Position numbers and translations under genes: made by a program
NCBI GenBank assembly: GCA_013334765.1
Contig: JAAXWW010000004.1
Location: 1 to 42,556, forward strand
DNA: 42,556 nt
From: Candidatus Moraniibacteriota bacterium
GTDB taxonomy: Bacteria > Patescibacteriota > Minisyncoccia > Moranbacterales > UBA2206
Direction: 5' to 3'
Notes under the pieces: generated by a model
The model's database searches: none
Told to the model about the DNA's origin: nothing
What the model saw: the letters and a program-made list of their open reading frames with translations, nothing else
In this document: piece by piece, positions 1 to 9,239 of the stretch
Numbering within the stretch: position 1 is the first letter of the stretch
Layout: the number at the start of each line of letters is the position of its first letter

Positions 1-40
1 CCGATTGGGAAAACCAGGACTTGCGCCGGTTTCGGTTTTC

Positions 41-1510
41 TTACAACTTCTTTTCCCGCACGCGCCTCAGAACTGTGCGCACCCCGAGTGACCGCACCGA
101 GGCAGTGAAGTAGATCAAAGCGAACAGCGGATCGCCCATCATCAGATAGGTGAACCAAGCCAGCCCGTTGTTGGTCGCGGACAGATAGGGCGTGTCGATC
201 TGACTGGGATCACCGGTAAAGATCATCTTCGAGCCTTCGCCCAGACGAGTGGCAAAGGTCAAAAGTTCCTGCCGCCGCATGTTTTGGGCTTCATCAACCA
301 GAACCACCGAGTTAGGGTAAGTCCTCCCGCGAATATGCGAGTATGGCAGGATGATGATCCGCATGCGCCGATCCTTTTTCTCGGCAGGAACATCATCATG
401 TCCGTTGTTTTTCTTGGTCTTTTTGCCAGTCGGTTGCTTTACGAAAGCTTCTTCTGCTGCCGCCGAATCACCTTTCAGCCAAAACTCTATCTTCTTGGCT
501 TTAGACGGATTGAGCTCGGCGATGAGATGGATGTTGTCCATCATGCCAGCAACCCAAGGCGCCATCTTATCGATAGCGTCCCCAGGCAGAAAGCCTTGAT
601 CGGGACCAAAGGGAACCGGCGCGCGGGTAAGATACAGATAACGGATTTCGCCTTTGTCCAGCAGTTGTAAGGCCAGAGCCAGAGCCAGCAAGGTCTTGCC
701 ACTGCCAGCTTCGCCGAACATCGAGTAATAAACGATACGCGGATCTTGGAGCATTTGCATAGCCAGCATCTGCTCCATATTGACCCCTGAGCCATTGATC
801 GGCTTGGGCTTGACGCCGAATAAATTGACTCCGTGCGGCACAGCCACCAGCCTCGATCCCTTCCGAATAAAAGGCCGGGTCTCGCTGGGTTGTCCATTTA
901 AGGGATGCTTGGTGCAAATTACGCCGCCGTTTTCAAGGATGTTCTCGCTTCCAGAAATATCCTTGATAAGCAAAGAATGGTCCCTGATATTGGTACTGTC
1001 TGGCAGTTCCAGGTCAGGAGTCTTCAGGTTTTCAAGAGCTACTCCCTTGGTTTTCTGACATTCCTCGATGATAAGACATTGCTTCTTGCCATCCTTCATA
1101 TCCCTGGCTTTGAGCTGCATGCCCTGGTCATGGGTGATCAGGACGATTTCCTTGTCAGGATATTCCTTGTAGGCCGACAGCGCCACCGCAATAATGATGT
1201 CATCCGGAACTTCCTTTTCCAGCGATTTCACACCTTCCAGCCTGCCGACCCCTTCCCAGTTGGGAAAACGGTTGGTTCGCAACAGAAGATGGTTAGCTGA
1301 GCGCAACTGATTCATCCGGCTGATCGCTTCCCGAGCGTCCCTGCCGATGTCAGCTTCCCGGTCACGTTTTTTCCCGGTCAATTCCTTGTGCACGATCGCC
1401 GGCACGAGCACCAAATTGTTCCCTGCCACCAATTCTTCGACCAAGGGCGGGTAGTCAATCAACGCGCTGGTGTCAACTACATATACCTTATCAAAACCAT
1501 TGCCGTTCAT
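41..1510 (-). CDS. phoH: PIN domain-PhoH family ATPase (YlaK/PhoH2-like)
   Basis: N-terminal PIN-like VVDTSALID; PhoH P-loop GEAGSGKTLLALALAL; VVLVDEAQNM; TGDPSQID motifs. Confidence 0.93.
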   Translation of the reverse strand: MNGNGFDKVYVVDTSALIDYPPLVEELVAGNNLVLVPAIVHKELTGKKRDREADIGRDAREAISRMNQLRSANHLLLRTNRFPNWEGVGRLEGVKSLEKEVPDDIIIAVALSAYKEYPDKEIVLITHDQGMQLKARDMKDGKKQCLIIEECQKTKGVALENLKTPDLELPDSTNIRDHSLLIKDISGSENILENGGVICTKHPLNGQPSETRPFIRKGSRLVAVPHGVNLFGVKPKPINGSGVNMEQMLAMQMLQDPRIVYYSMFGEAGSGKTLLALALALQLLDKGEIRYLYLTRAPVPFGPDQGFLPGDAIDKMAPWVAGMMDNIHLIAELNPSKAKKIEFWLKGDSAAAEEAFVKQPTGKKTKKNNGHDDVPAEKKDRRMRIIILPYSHIRGRTYPNSVVLVDEAQNMRRQELLTFATRLGEGSKMIFTGDPSQIDTPYLSATNNGLAWFTYLMMGDPLFALIYFTASVRSLGVRTVLRRVREKKL

Positions 1511-1820
1511 AAGCCACGCTCCTTGTTTAGCTATTGAGCAGTTTAATCGCTGCTGATCGGCAGTAATCTGTAGCCTGATCGATCTCTTTGCCTTCAGTCT
1601 CTCATGTCAAAGAACAGGCCTCCTTCTTTGTTTTCGGCTTTAAACTAACTCATCTTGCAACAAAAAGCAAGGGAACCGCTACGAATTCACCAGATAGACA
1701 CACCGACTTCATCTTCAGCTCGTCAATCCTCATATGAAATACGAGGCTCGTCGTTTGCAAGATTATCAATCTTCCTGCTTTCGTGATGGATATTCCGAGC
1801 ATGACAACAACGCGCTACCC

Positions 1821-2348
1821 CTATTTCAGGAACAGCCACATGCCATCCTCATCGGACTTGTTTATATCCACGCTCGCCTTCAGGATCTCTTCGAAACTCG
1901 TTTTTATCTTCCTATCGAAATTCGCTCCGTCATACAGATATATCTCACCGCCTTCCCGAAGCAGAACAACGTAGTGCGGCCCCGGATCTCCTCTTTCCCC
2001 TCTTATCTTGGAAGCATCCACATTGACGATTACCGGCTTGTCTTTGATGTCCTTTTCAGCCGGAAGCCTGTCTTCGAAATCCTCCCGCCGCCTATATTCA
2101 TTGAGCGTCTTAGTGAAGCTCTTGCCTTTGCTGTAGTCACGATTGGATATCAGCGCTGTTCTGATTCCCATTTTGTCAAAATAAACGCCGATTTCCTGAA
2201 GGAAATCCCCGAATGCGTGTTTAGGAAGGCCTTTCTTGATTTCTTCAAAAGAAGGATATTTCCCGAAAAAAGACAACACGTGCTGAATCGCGATGATATT
2301 GCAAGTATTCTCTTCCGTCTGCTTGAAAAATTTCATATCGTTAAACAA
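1821..2348 (-). CDS. C39-like (papain-fold) peptidase domain protein
   Basis: FFKQTEENTCNIIAIQHVLSFFGK near the N-terminus and PHYVVLLREGGEIYLYDGA downstream, matching the C39-like Cys/His arrangement. Confidence 0.65.
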   Translation of the reverse strand: MFNDMKFFKQTEENTCNIIAIQHVLSFFGKYPSFEEIKKGLPKHAFGDFLQEIGVYFDKMGIRTALISNRDYSKGKSFTKTLNEYRRREDFEDRLPAEKDIKDKPVIVNVDASKIRGERGDPGPHYVVLLREGGEIYLYDGANFDRKIKTSFEEILKASVDINKSDEDGMWLFLK

Positions 2349-2397
2349 AAAATCGACTTTCTTATTTTAATTATTATCGAGGGGAAAAAAGGAAGCT

Positions 2398-3276
2398 CTA
2401 ATTCTTGCCAGCCAATGATTGGTAAATTATCGGCCACTTTTTTCTTTTTTCCATTTTCTCAAAAAAATCCTTTAACTCAGTGAATTTCTCATCCGCTTTC
2501 AAAGTCAAATCGGCTATCTTATCCAGAAATATCAGGTCTTTTCCGCTAGGTTCGTAATCCCTGCTCATAAGCTTGCTTCTTTCCTGATACGTATACTCGA
2601 TTTTATTAAGAGCGAAAAAGTCTCTCAGCATGTTCCCTCGGATATACCATTCTCCGTATTCTCCTTCTTCAAAAAAGAAGCCGCATAGCCGGCCGCTGAC
2701 CAGACCTTGCCTATAAAGCTTCCAGACGGCTGCTCCGCAGAAGAAGGATTCGCCAGGCAGATTCAATGGATCGGTCTCTTCCTTCTTTATCCCGCAATTC
2801 TTCATTTGGGCTTCTCCCATCATAGGGTCGACCCTGATCCAGGACTGCTGTTTTTCATTCCAATATTCGCAGATCCAATGATCCTCAAACCAACCATTGG
2901 AAAGATAGGTGGCGAAACCGCAACGGCATCTTGCCGGTATTCCTTTTTCCCTCAAGACGGAACAGAAAAACATAGCGAAATTCCTGCAGATACCGACTAC
3001 CCTATCCCTGGGTTCTCTAGGAACAATCAACGGTTCGCTATTTATTGATCTTATCCGATCCAGGATCTCTTGGACGCTTCTGCTCCTTCGGCTTTTGATC
3101 CTTTCTTCAGGAAAATTCAAGCCATACAGCTTAAGATCGACAGGATGAATCATCAGCCCCTGGATGATTTTGCATATTCCAGCAACATCATCTGGAAAGC
3201 CGACAAAAAAGTCCGCACTGACTTTCGTCCTGCTTCCTTGAGCCTTATAGAAATCCGCAATTTCTTTCCTATCCAT
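2398..3276 (-). CDS. Transglutaminase-like domain protein
   Basis: VVGICRNFAMFFCSVLREKGIPARCRCGF...DHWICEYWNEKQQSWIRVDPM: Cys-His-Asp order typical of transglutaminase-like proteins. Confidence 0.8.
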   Translation of the reverse strand: MDRKEIADFYKAQGSRTKVSADFFVGFPDDVAGICKIIQGLMIHPVDLKLYGLNFPEERIKSRRSRSVQEILDRIRSINSEPLIVPREPRDRVVGICRNFAMFFCSVLREKGIPARCRCGFATYLSNGWFEDHWICEYWNEKQQSWIRVDPMMGEAQMKNCGIKKEETDPLNLPGESFFCGAAVWKLYRQGLVSGRLCGFFFEEGEYGEWYIRGNMLRDFFALNKIEYTYQERSKLMSRDYEPSGKDLIFLDKIADLTLKADEKFTELKDFFEKMEKRKKWPIIYQSLAGKN

Positions 3277-3339
3277 AATTTCAATGATAACACAATAGGC
3301 CGGAAAACTGACAGCCGTATTTCATACGATCATCCTCAA

Positions 3340-3915
3340 CTATGCCGGATATCGGGAGACTCGCTGCATATGCAGATAATACAAAATAAGGAAGAACGAT
3401 ATGGTCGCCGCCGCTATCATGCAATAGACCAAGGCTTCGAATCCGAACAAGGTTGCGACCAAGCCTCCTGTGATAGCCGCGATGCCGCTCAGGATATCCT
3501 GCAAAGCCTCAAACAGCCCCCATTCATATGATTTTATCTTCGCATCCGTGTGATCATCCAGTTCCGCGTCGAACGCGGGGTTGGCCGTGGCATTGCCAAG
3601 GGCTATAAGCACCTGCGCGGCGAAAAGGGTTGGCAGATCCGAGATGATGAGATACATCCCGATACCGAGCACCCACACGAACCAACCCACTATCATAAGC
3701 GTCTTGCGATGTTTCTGGCTCCAGCGGGAACGGTGAATGACTATAGTAGCGGCACCGCTCATAATAAGAAAGGTTGCTACGGCACCGGTTGCCTCAAGAA
3801 TATCTCCCCCGATCTTTTGAACGAAGATAGCGTATATCGGAGCTATAATGCCTTCGGCAAATGTCGAAATAGCGTATGAAATTATGAGGATCTTGTAAAA
3901 ACGATTGATTTTCAT
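3340..3915 (-). CDS. Half-size MFS-like membrane protein (about 6 TM segments)
   Basis: 191 aa hydrophobic protein resembling only the N-terminal half of an MFS transporter. Confidence 0.65.
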   Translation of the reverse strand: MKINRFYKILIISYAISTFAEGIIAPIYAIFVQKIGGDILEATGAVATFLIMSGAATIVIHRSRWSQKHRKTLMIVGWFVWVLGIGMYLIISDLPTLFAAQVLIALGNATANPAFDAELDDHTDAKIKSYEWGLFEALQDILSGIAAITGGLVATLFGFEALVYCMIAAATISFFLILYYLHMQRVSRYPA

Positions 3916-3951
3916 ATTTTATAAATTATTGATTTTTGAGCTCCTGAGTAA

Positions 3952-5201
3952 TCAAAAAGACTGTGCGCGTTCCCGATATGGCACCCTATCCAGCATACCG
4001 TTCCCAAGACCGTTCCGTATCATGAAACTGGCAGCTATCGACAAAATAACCAACAGTTATCCGTTAGCCAGCATAGCATAGCTAAGTCCGTATTCATCTA
4101 TCATGATTCCGCCGATAATCGGCCCGGCCATCGCTCCGATGCTGGTGATGCTGCGCACGAACCCACTGGTACGCCCGAAATGATCCGGCTTGGTGCAGAA
4201 AGAAACCAACTCATCACTGCCAACCAAAAGAAGCTCCGTAACGATGCCGATGGCCAGAAGAACGAATAGTCTCCAAAGATACCCGTCAAAGAAAGCCAGA
4301 GATAAGGCAAGCATGCCAAAGATAAGAAGCGCTTGGGCGAACATCGAAGAACCTTTTTTATCAAACAGCCACCCAAGCATCCAACCGAATAGGTAAGGGA
4401 TTGTCAGCACGACGCCCATAAGAATGACCTCTGTCAGGTTTCCGCCATTCTCATAGGTTTCGATCGGAATAAAAAAGCCTATCGAAGATCCGACAAAAGA
4501 AGTGAAGAAGCCGAGGGTGACCAAACTTCGCAACTCCCAGCTCCAAACCTCCACTTTTCCGAAAACCTCACTGAACTTCTTGCGCTTGCGTTCACCCGAC
4601 TTGGCCTCTTTTTTCCTCCTAGCCCTATACATCAATATAATGAAAAGGCTTATTACCGATGTCGGCGCTATAATGAAAAGGAGCTGATGAATGGCAAAAT
4701 GCTTGATCAGGAAAATCCCCGATAATGCCGCGACCACCCACCAAAAATTGGATATTGTATCGAAATACCCGAAGACCGTTGCCAGCCGCCCAATAGGGAT
4801 ATGCCGCTTATGTATGCTTCCCGCCCCACCGAATCAAGGGCGTAGCTTATCCCATTCATGATTCGCGCAAACAAGATGAAAACGACCAAGCCGGTAACAC
4901 CAGCCATCCAATATCCAAGTCCTATGAATATATATATGACCAATCCGACCGCTATCATAGCCGTAGCGCTGATGCTGTCGGCTATCAAACCGGCAAAAAG
5001 CATGCTCACTATAAGGGAGACATCAAGAACCGATTTCAAAAGCCCGGCTTCGGCATAGGTTTTTCCGAAAGAAAAAAGGAATACCGGAATCAGCGATTCG
5101 GCGAATCCCCATCCCATCCACCTGATCGAGGTGATGAGGGTAATCATGCGCACCCCTTTGGGCACATCTTTCGGTTTCGACATTTCTGTCAGCGATATCA
5201 T
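3952..5201 (-). pseudogene. MFS transporter disrupted by a frameshift and an in-frame stop
   Basis: ORFs 4707..5201 and 4057..4737 join as one MFS protein: after ...DSVGREAYI the other frame reads KRHIPIGRLATVFGYFDTISNFWWVVAALSGIFLIKHF. After ...SYAMLANG-TAA the same frame continues LLVILSIAASFMIRNGLGN... to TGA at about 3952. Confidence 0.75.
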
Positions 5202-5252
5202 GCTGATTTCATCCTGACTATTTTCCCGTTATGTCTTCAATTATACCTTAAA

Positions 5253-6086
5253 TCACTCATCATCGCTAACATTCCCCATGGATTGCAGGGTGTAAAAAGA
5301 CCTATAAAGATCTTCGTGGTCAACTGCCTCATACCTGACAGTCTGCCCATCGACGCGAATCGTGCGAGGCATCATTTCCGCTCTGTCAGCCATCCCTCCG
5401 TTATTGAATTCTATTTCAAGAATCGCCGGAAAAGCTATATCCAAAGCCGCATATCCGCAATCTTTTTTCCCAATATCCCGCACCGCCTCGCATATCGTTT
5501 TTTTGATGTTTTCATGCACATCGGAAACGGGAAACATCTCGCCGGATCGCCTTCCGAGAGAATATTTGGTTGCAACTGTTTTCACAGAAGGAAACATCTT
5601 CTTGGCATATTCGCAAGCAGTGTTGTCGCCTGAAACAAAAACGACGGCGATATTCTTTCCGCTTGCCAAAACAGACTCAAGCGCCATCTCGTCAAATTCA
5701 ATTCCGTTCACCGTCAAGCGATGCACATGAAAATCCATCGTGTGCTCCAGAATCGAAGCTGCCGAGCCAGCCCTGCCATGGAAACCGACGAAGCAGATGG
5801 CATCTATGCCTTCGATCCGCCTCTTTATCTGCAGCATGGTAGCACTACCGGAAAAAAGAACAGCCCTCGGGTCGAGACGATCCAAAAGGATGCTCCGGCC
5901 ATCCCAATGATAGTCGAGCACCCTCACTTCGCTCGCTCCTCCATCGAATACTCCTTCGATGGCGACATTAACCTCTTTGATCATGAGATCGCGATAGTGA
6001 TCATAGTCGGCATTCTTGTCCCAAGTCTGACCGTAGTGGCACACTCCGGCGATGCCTTCCATGTCTGCGATGATGAGTATTTTCAT
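5253..6086 (-). CDS. M55 family D-aminopeptidase (DppA-like)
   Basis: MKILIIADMEGIAGVCH start, FVGFHGRAG, VFVSGDNTACEYA: M55 family motifs. Confidence 0.88.
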   Translation of the reverse strand: MKILIIADMEGIAGVCHYGQTWDKNADYDHYRDLMIKEVNVAIEGVFDGGASEVRVLDYHWDGRSILLDRLDPRAVLFSGSATMLQIKRRIEGIDAICFVGFHGRAGSAASILEHTMDFHVHRLTVNGIEFDEMALESVLASGKNIAVVFVSGDNTACEYAKKMFPSVKTVATKYSLGRRSGEMFPVSDVHENIKKTICEAVRDIGKKDCGYAALDIAFPAILEIEFNNGGMADRAEMMPRTIRVDGQTVRYEAVDHEDLYRSFYTLQSMGNVSDDE

Positions 6087-6095
6087 ATAAGCAAG

Positions 6096-6695
6096 TTATT
6101 GATTACCGAAACATGCAACCCTCTTGGGCGGCTTTTTTCGCAAATTCAAAGCAAAGATAAGCGGAATCACAACAGCAACTTCGATTGGATATAGGGCTAT
6201 CGCAAAAGTCCATGACTTCACTGCGAACAGATTGGCAAGCGCCGCCAATGACCACAAAAGCCAAGTAAGCCGATCCTCTGATCCCGGATTTTCATATACC
6301 TTCAATATAGTGGGAACAGAACCTATTATTGCAACTATTACGATGACAGTCATTCCTATCAGCGGATTCCTCGTCAATCCCCAAGCGATCAGGGCAAGCA
6401 TCGCTCCTAGAAAGCACCCAGCATCTAATTTGCCAACTCTGCTCATGCCGCTATGACGGAAGGCTAGAAAGGCAAAAACGACATTGAACAAGACGGCTGC
6501 GCCAGGCTGCCATAAAGTAGCTCTAGCGCCTGAGAGATAATACGTGCAGAAAAGTATGACGCTGACCAGCGACCAAATCAGCCAGGTTGCTCTGTTCGGC
6601 TTTGTCTTTTTGTTTATTATTGAGTGCAGATAAGGCAATGCGCCAACAAATTCAAATGTTCCTGACAAATATCCCGAAGCTATTTGATAATCCAT
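6096..6695 (-). CDS. Multi-TM membrane protein with an internal duplication (PQ-loop-like)
   Basis: Track ORF is 6096..6755; a start at MDYQIASG (about 6695) is more plausible. Two similar segments: RATWLIWSLVSVI and LTWLLWSLAALAN. Confidence 0.6.
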   Translation of the reverse strand: MDYQIASGYLSGTFEFVGALPYLHSIINKKTKPNRATWLIWSLVSVILFCTYYLSGARATLWQPGAAVLFNVVFAFLAFRHSGMSRVGKLDAGCFLGAMLALIAWGLTRNPLIGMTVIVIVAIIGSVPTILKVYENPGSEDRLTWLLWSLAALANLFAVKSWTFAIALYPIEVAVVIPLIFALNLRKKPPKRVACFGNQ

Positions 6696-6980
6696 CTTTT
6701 CAATCCGTTCAATAATTATTCGGCCATGCTTATTCTTCAATAATACGAGTGGCATTCTCTGCGATATTGCGCGCCATTTGGACTATCCGAATGTTTCCAT
6801 AATGTTTCCCGACTTCATCGGCAAGCATAGTAATCGAATCCCGATCTTTTATTCGTTAAGTTTTGTTTCGGCCAGCGTTATGCAACCTAAGTATACCAAA
6901 ACAATCCGAATGATTGAAATCTTCACGGACTATGATTTTATCTTCATGACCTAATCACGAAAAAGAGACGTTTCACTATA

Positions 6981-7014
6981 AAAAAACAACCCCTGATCAG
7001 AGGGTTGTTTTTTT
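6981..7014 (-). terminator. Rho-independent terminator downstream of the DUF378 gene
   Basis: ACAACCC-CTGATCAG-AGGGTTGT stem with flanking A/T runs. Confidence 0.8.
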
Positions 7015-7025
7015 GAGCTTGAATG

Positions 7026-7232
7026 CTAGTTTTTTCCGAGTTTTCCAGAAATTGCCAAGACATAGACAGCGCAGATTCCGACAACGGCATACACGATTCT
7101 TGAAAGGGCTGACATATCTCCGAAGATAGCGGCAACCAAATCAAAATTGAAGATTCCTACCAATCCCCAGTTCAATCCTCCGACGGCTAAAAGGATGATA
7201 GCGATCCAATCGATAGCGTTTAGTTTGTTCAT
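7026..7232 (-). CDS. DUF378 family small membrane protein
   Basis: MNKLNAIDWIAIILLAVGGLNWGLVGIFNFDLVAAIFG is a characteristic DUF378 sequence. Confidence 0.92.
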   Translation of the reverse strand: MNKLNAIDWIAIILLAVGGLNWGLVGIFNFDLVAAIFGDMSALSRIVYAVVGICAVYVLAISGKLGKN

Positions 7233-7319
7233 GCGAACACCCCCTCTCCGTGCAAATGTTCCATTTGTATATTTTTGTTTGTTCTCCTTTTATATTATAT
7301 AACGAAATAACACTCCGCG

Positions 7320-7832
7320 CTACATTTTTCTCGAATCATATGCCCAATGCAGGACTGCTTGGCGCTGACGGGCCCGGCAATTCAGATCGCCTTTCCGGCA
7401 ATTCTTCCTGATTTGCGCGATGTGCCTGATGATGGCTTTCCATCTTCTGATCTGCCGCGCGTCATCCTGGCATCTCCTGCCCATGTAATACCGGCAATAC
7501 CATTGAAACCATCCTCGCGGATCATCTTCCCAGATCCAGCCTTTCTTTTTCCAGACCGAAAGCGGCTGCGAAGCGTTGATGCCGAAAAAATTTATTTTGG
7601 GGTCGTGGAATTCGGAATTGAGCTTGGCTTTTTCAAACCAATCAGCTGGAAATTCTTTCCGGCAGTCGGTCATATATTTCCCGCCGAAAACCCCTATCTT
7701 GAGCATCTCCTTCGGAGTCAGATCCGGCTTGAAATCGGGATGGAAATTTTTCCCGACCAGCTCGGTCAAATCATAGCGGTATCCGCTTTGCATTTTATCT
7801 TTGACCGTGATGATTTTTCTTTTTTGAGACAT
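7320..7832 (-). CDS. Conserved hypothetical protein, Trp/Tyr-rich
   Basis: 170 aa ORF; KFHPDFKPDLTPKEMLKIGVFGGKYMTDCRKEFP...WFQWYCRYYMGRR resembles a conserved hypothetical family known from CPR and other bacteria. Confidence 0.75.
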   Translation of the reverse strand: MSQKRKIITVKDKMQSGYRYDLTELVGKNFHPDFKPDLTPKEMLKIGVFGGKYMTDCRKEFPADWFEKAKLNSEFHDPKINFFGINASQPLSVWKKKGWIWEDDPRGWFQWYCRYYMGRRCQDDARQIRRWKAIIRHIAQIRKNCRKGDLNCRARQRQAVLHWAYDSRKM

Positions 7833-7965
7833 GATTATCTTTCGAAGGAGAGATGACCTGATATTAAGAATACTATATCACAGATAAAGTTTTCATAAAA
7901 TTTTATTAAATTGAATGATGTTGCAATAACAATCCAAGTAAAATTTGATGCTACCGGAGTATAAT

Positions 7966-8703
7966 TCAAATCTTGCAGATATCCGCGCTTTTTTTCTTAA
8001 TCATGCGAATAGTCATGGCAAGCCAAACCGCAATAAAGAAAAGCAGGACGAGATACAGAATCGCCAGCCCTAGGGAAATATTCTGACATACGTATAATTC
8101 TTCGATTGACGCTTTCCTTGTATTTGTCGCGTATTCATCTTGGAGGATGATGAATTTTCGCATCTTCCCATCAAAATTGATTTCGTCGAATATCTTTTCG
8201 TTTTCAAACGTAAGCTGCCTCATAGCCATAAGCTTTTCATATACTGAGGGATTGCTAACGAGGGCATACCCTTTCAAGCCGCTGTTTGCCACTGCTTCAT
8301 TGTACTCTTTGGCTGCCGTTAGGATTCCTTGCCAATTCCCGTTTATCTTGCTCCAATTATCAGAAATATCGCTAAGATCATCAAATCCTCCATCATATAT
8401 GGCTGCAGCGTCGCCATCTCCGATCATCCTCGATAAATTGTCGAGATTATCACTCAGGGTTTTCTCATGTTCCTTGAAAGCGTTCAGTCTTTCCTCGTTC
8501 GGGTCATTGATGTATTCCCAAAGTTCCAACTGGGTATGAAAATTCTCCTCGCTTAACATCGAAGCCTGCCTGGCAATATTGATCACTGTCGTTGTCCTTT
8601 CAGCATCCTGGGCCACATTATCCAGTTTTGCCAATAAATAGCCTATGACTCCAAGAACAGCGAGGCTGACTAATACGAGAATGGGTATTATTTTCTTATT
8701 CAT
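7966..8703 (-). CDS. Membrane protein with a four-helix-bundle chemoreceptor-like extracellular domain, no output domain
   Basis: N-terminal TM, helical extracellular region of about 170 aa, C-terminal TM, then only a short basic tail. Confidence 0.65.
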   Translation of the reverse strand: MNKKIIPILVLVSLAVLGVIGYLLAKLDNVAQDAERTTTVINIARQASMLSEENFHTQLELWEYINDPNEERLNAFKEHEKTLSDNLDNLSRMIGDGDAAAIYDGGFDDLSDISDNWSKINGNWQGILTAAKEYNEAVANSGLKGYALVSNPSVYEKLMAMRQLTFENEKIFDEINFDGKMRKFIILQDEYATNTRKASIEELYVCQNISLGLAILYLVLLFFIAVWLAMTIRMIKKKSADICKI

Positions 8704-8723
8704 AGAATTAAAATGCTGAAAAA

Positions 8724-9239
8724 TTATAGACGCTTCTTTATCCTGTTTACCTCCAAACTGATTATGATTCCCAGGATAATGATCAATCCGACTATTATAA
8801 AGAAGTATATTTGCAATTGATTGCCGCTTCTGATCACATTGAAACTGGCAGACGCTTCCTCGTCCAATTTTCCATCATAGTCGGTAATTCTAACTCTGAT
8901 TTCGTAAATACCTTTTTCAGCGCTTTGAGGAATAACCATGTAATCCATAAAAGAAACTTGCGTTTCGACAGCCTTCAGAACCTTCGACTGAGCGATCGTC
9001 TCTTTGTTTCTAATGATTTCGTATTCAATGCGCAGATCTTTTCGAGAGGGGTTTTCCGGATATTTTATTTCCAGTTCGAAATAGAACCTTTCTCCAGCTA
9101 AGACATCCGTGTATTTCTCCGGGACATGCACAACAACACTCATTGCGCTAGCCGTGTCAACCTGGGCAGAAAAAATGAAATAAAAAAGAGAAATAATAAA
9201 AAAATATGAGAATATGGATTTCATTCTTTCCGTTTTCAT
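8724..9239 (-). CDS. Secreted/anchored Ig-like protein with C-terminal TM
   Basis: Signal peptide, beta-rich region GIYEIRVRITDYDGKLDEEASASFNV, TM helix, basic tail. Confidence 0.6.
   Translation of the reverse strand: MKTERMKSIFSYFFIISLFYFIFSAQVDTASAMSVVVHVPEKYTDVLAGERFYFELEIKYPENPSRKDLRIEYEIIRNKETIAQSKVLKAVETQVSFMDYMVIPQSAEKGIYEIRVRITDYDGKLDEEASASFNVIRSGNQLQIYFFIIVGLIIILGIIISLEVNRIKKRL

Noticed and set aside
1734-2483. 249-aa plus-strand ORF
   Set aside because: Antisense to the C39-like gene and no domain-like pattern.
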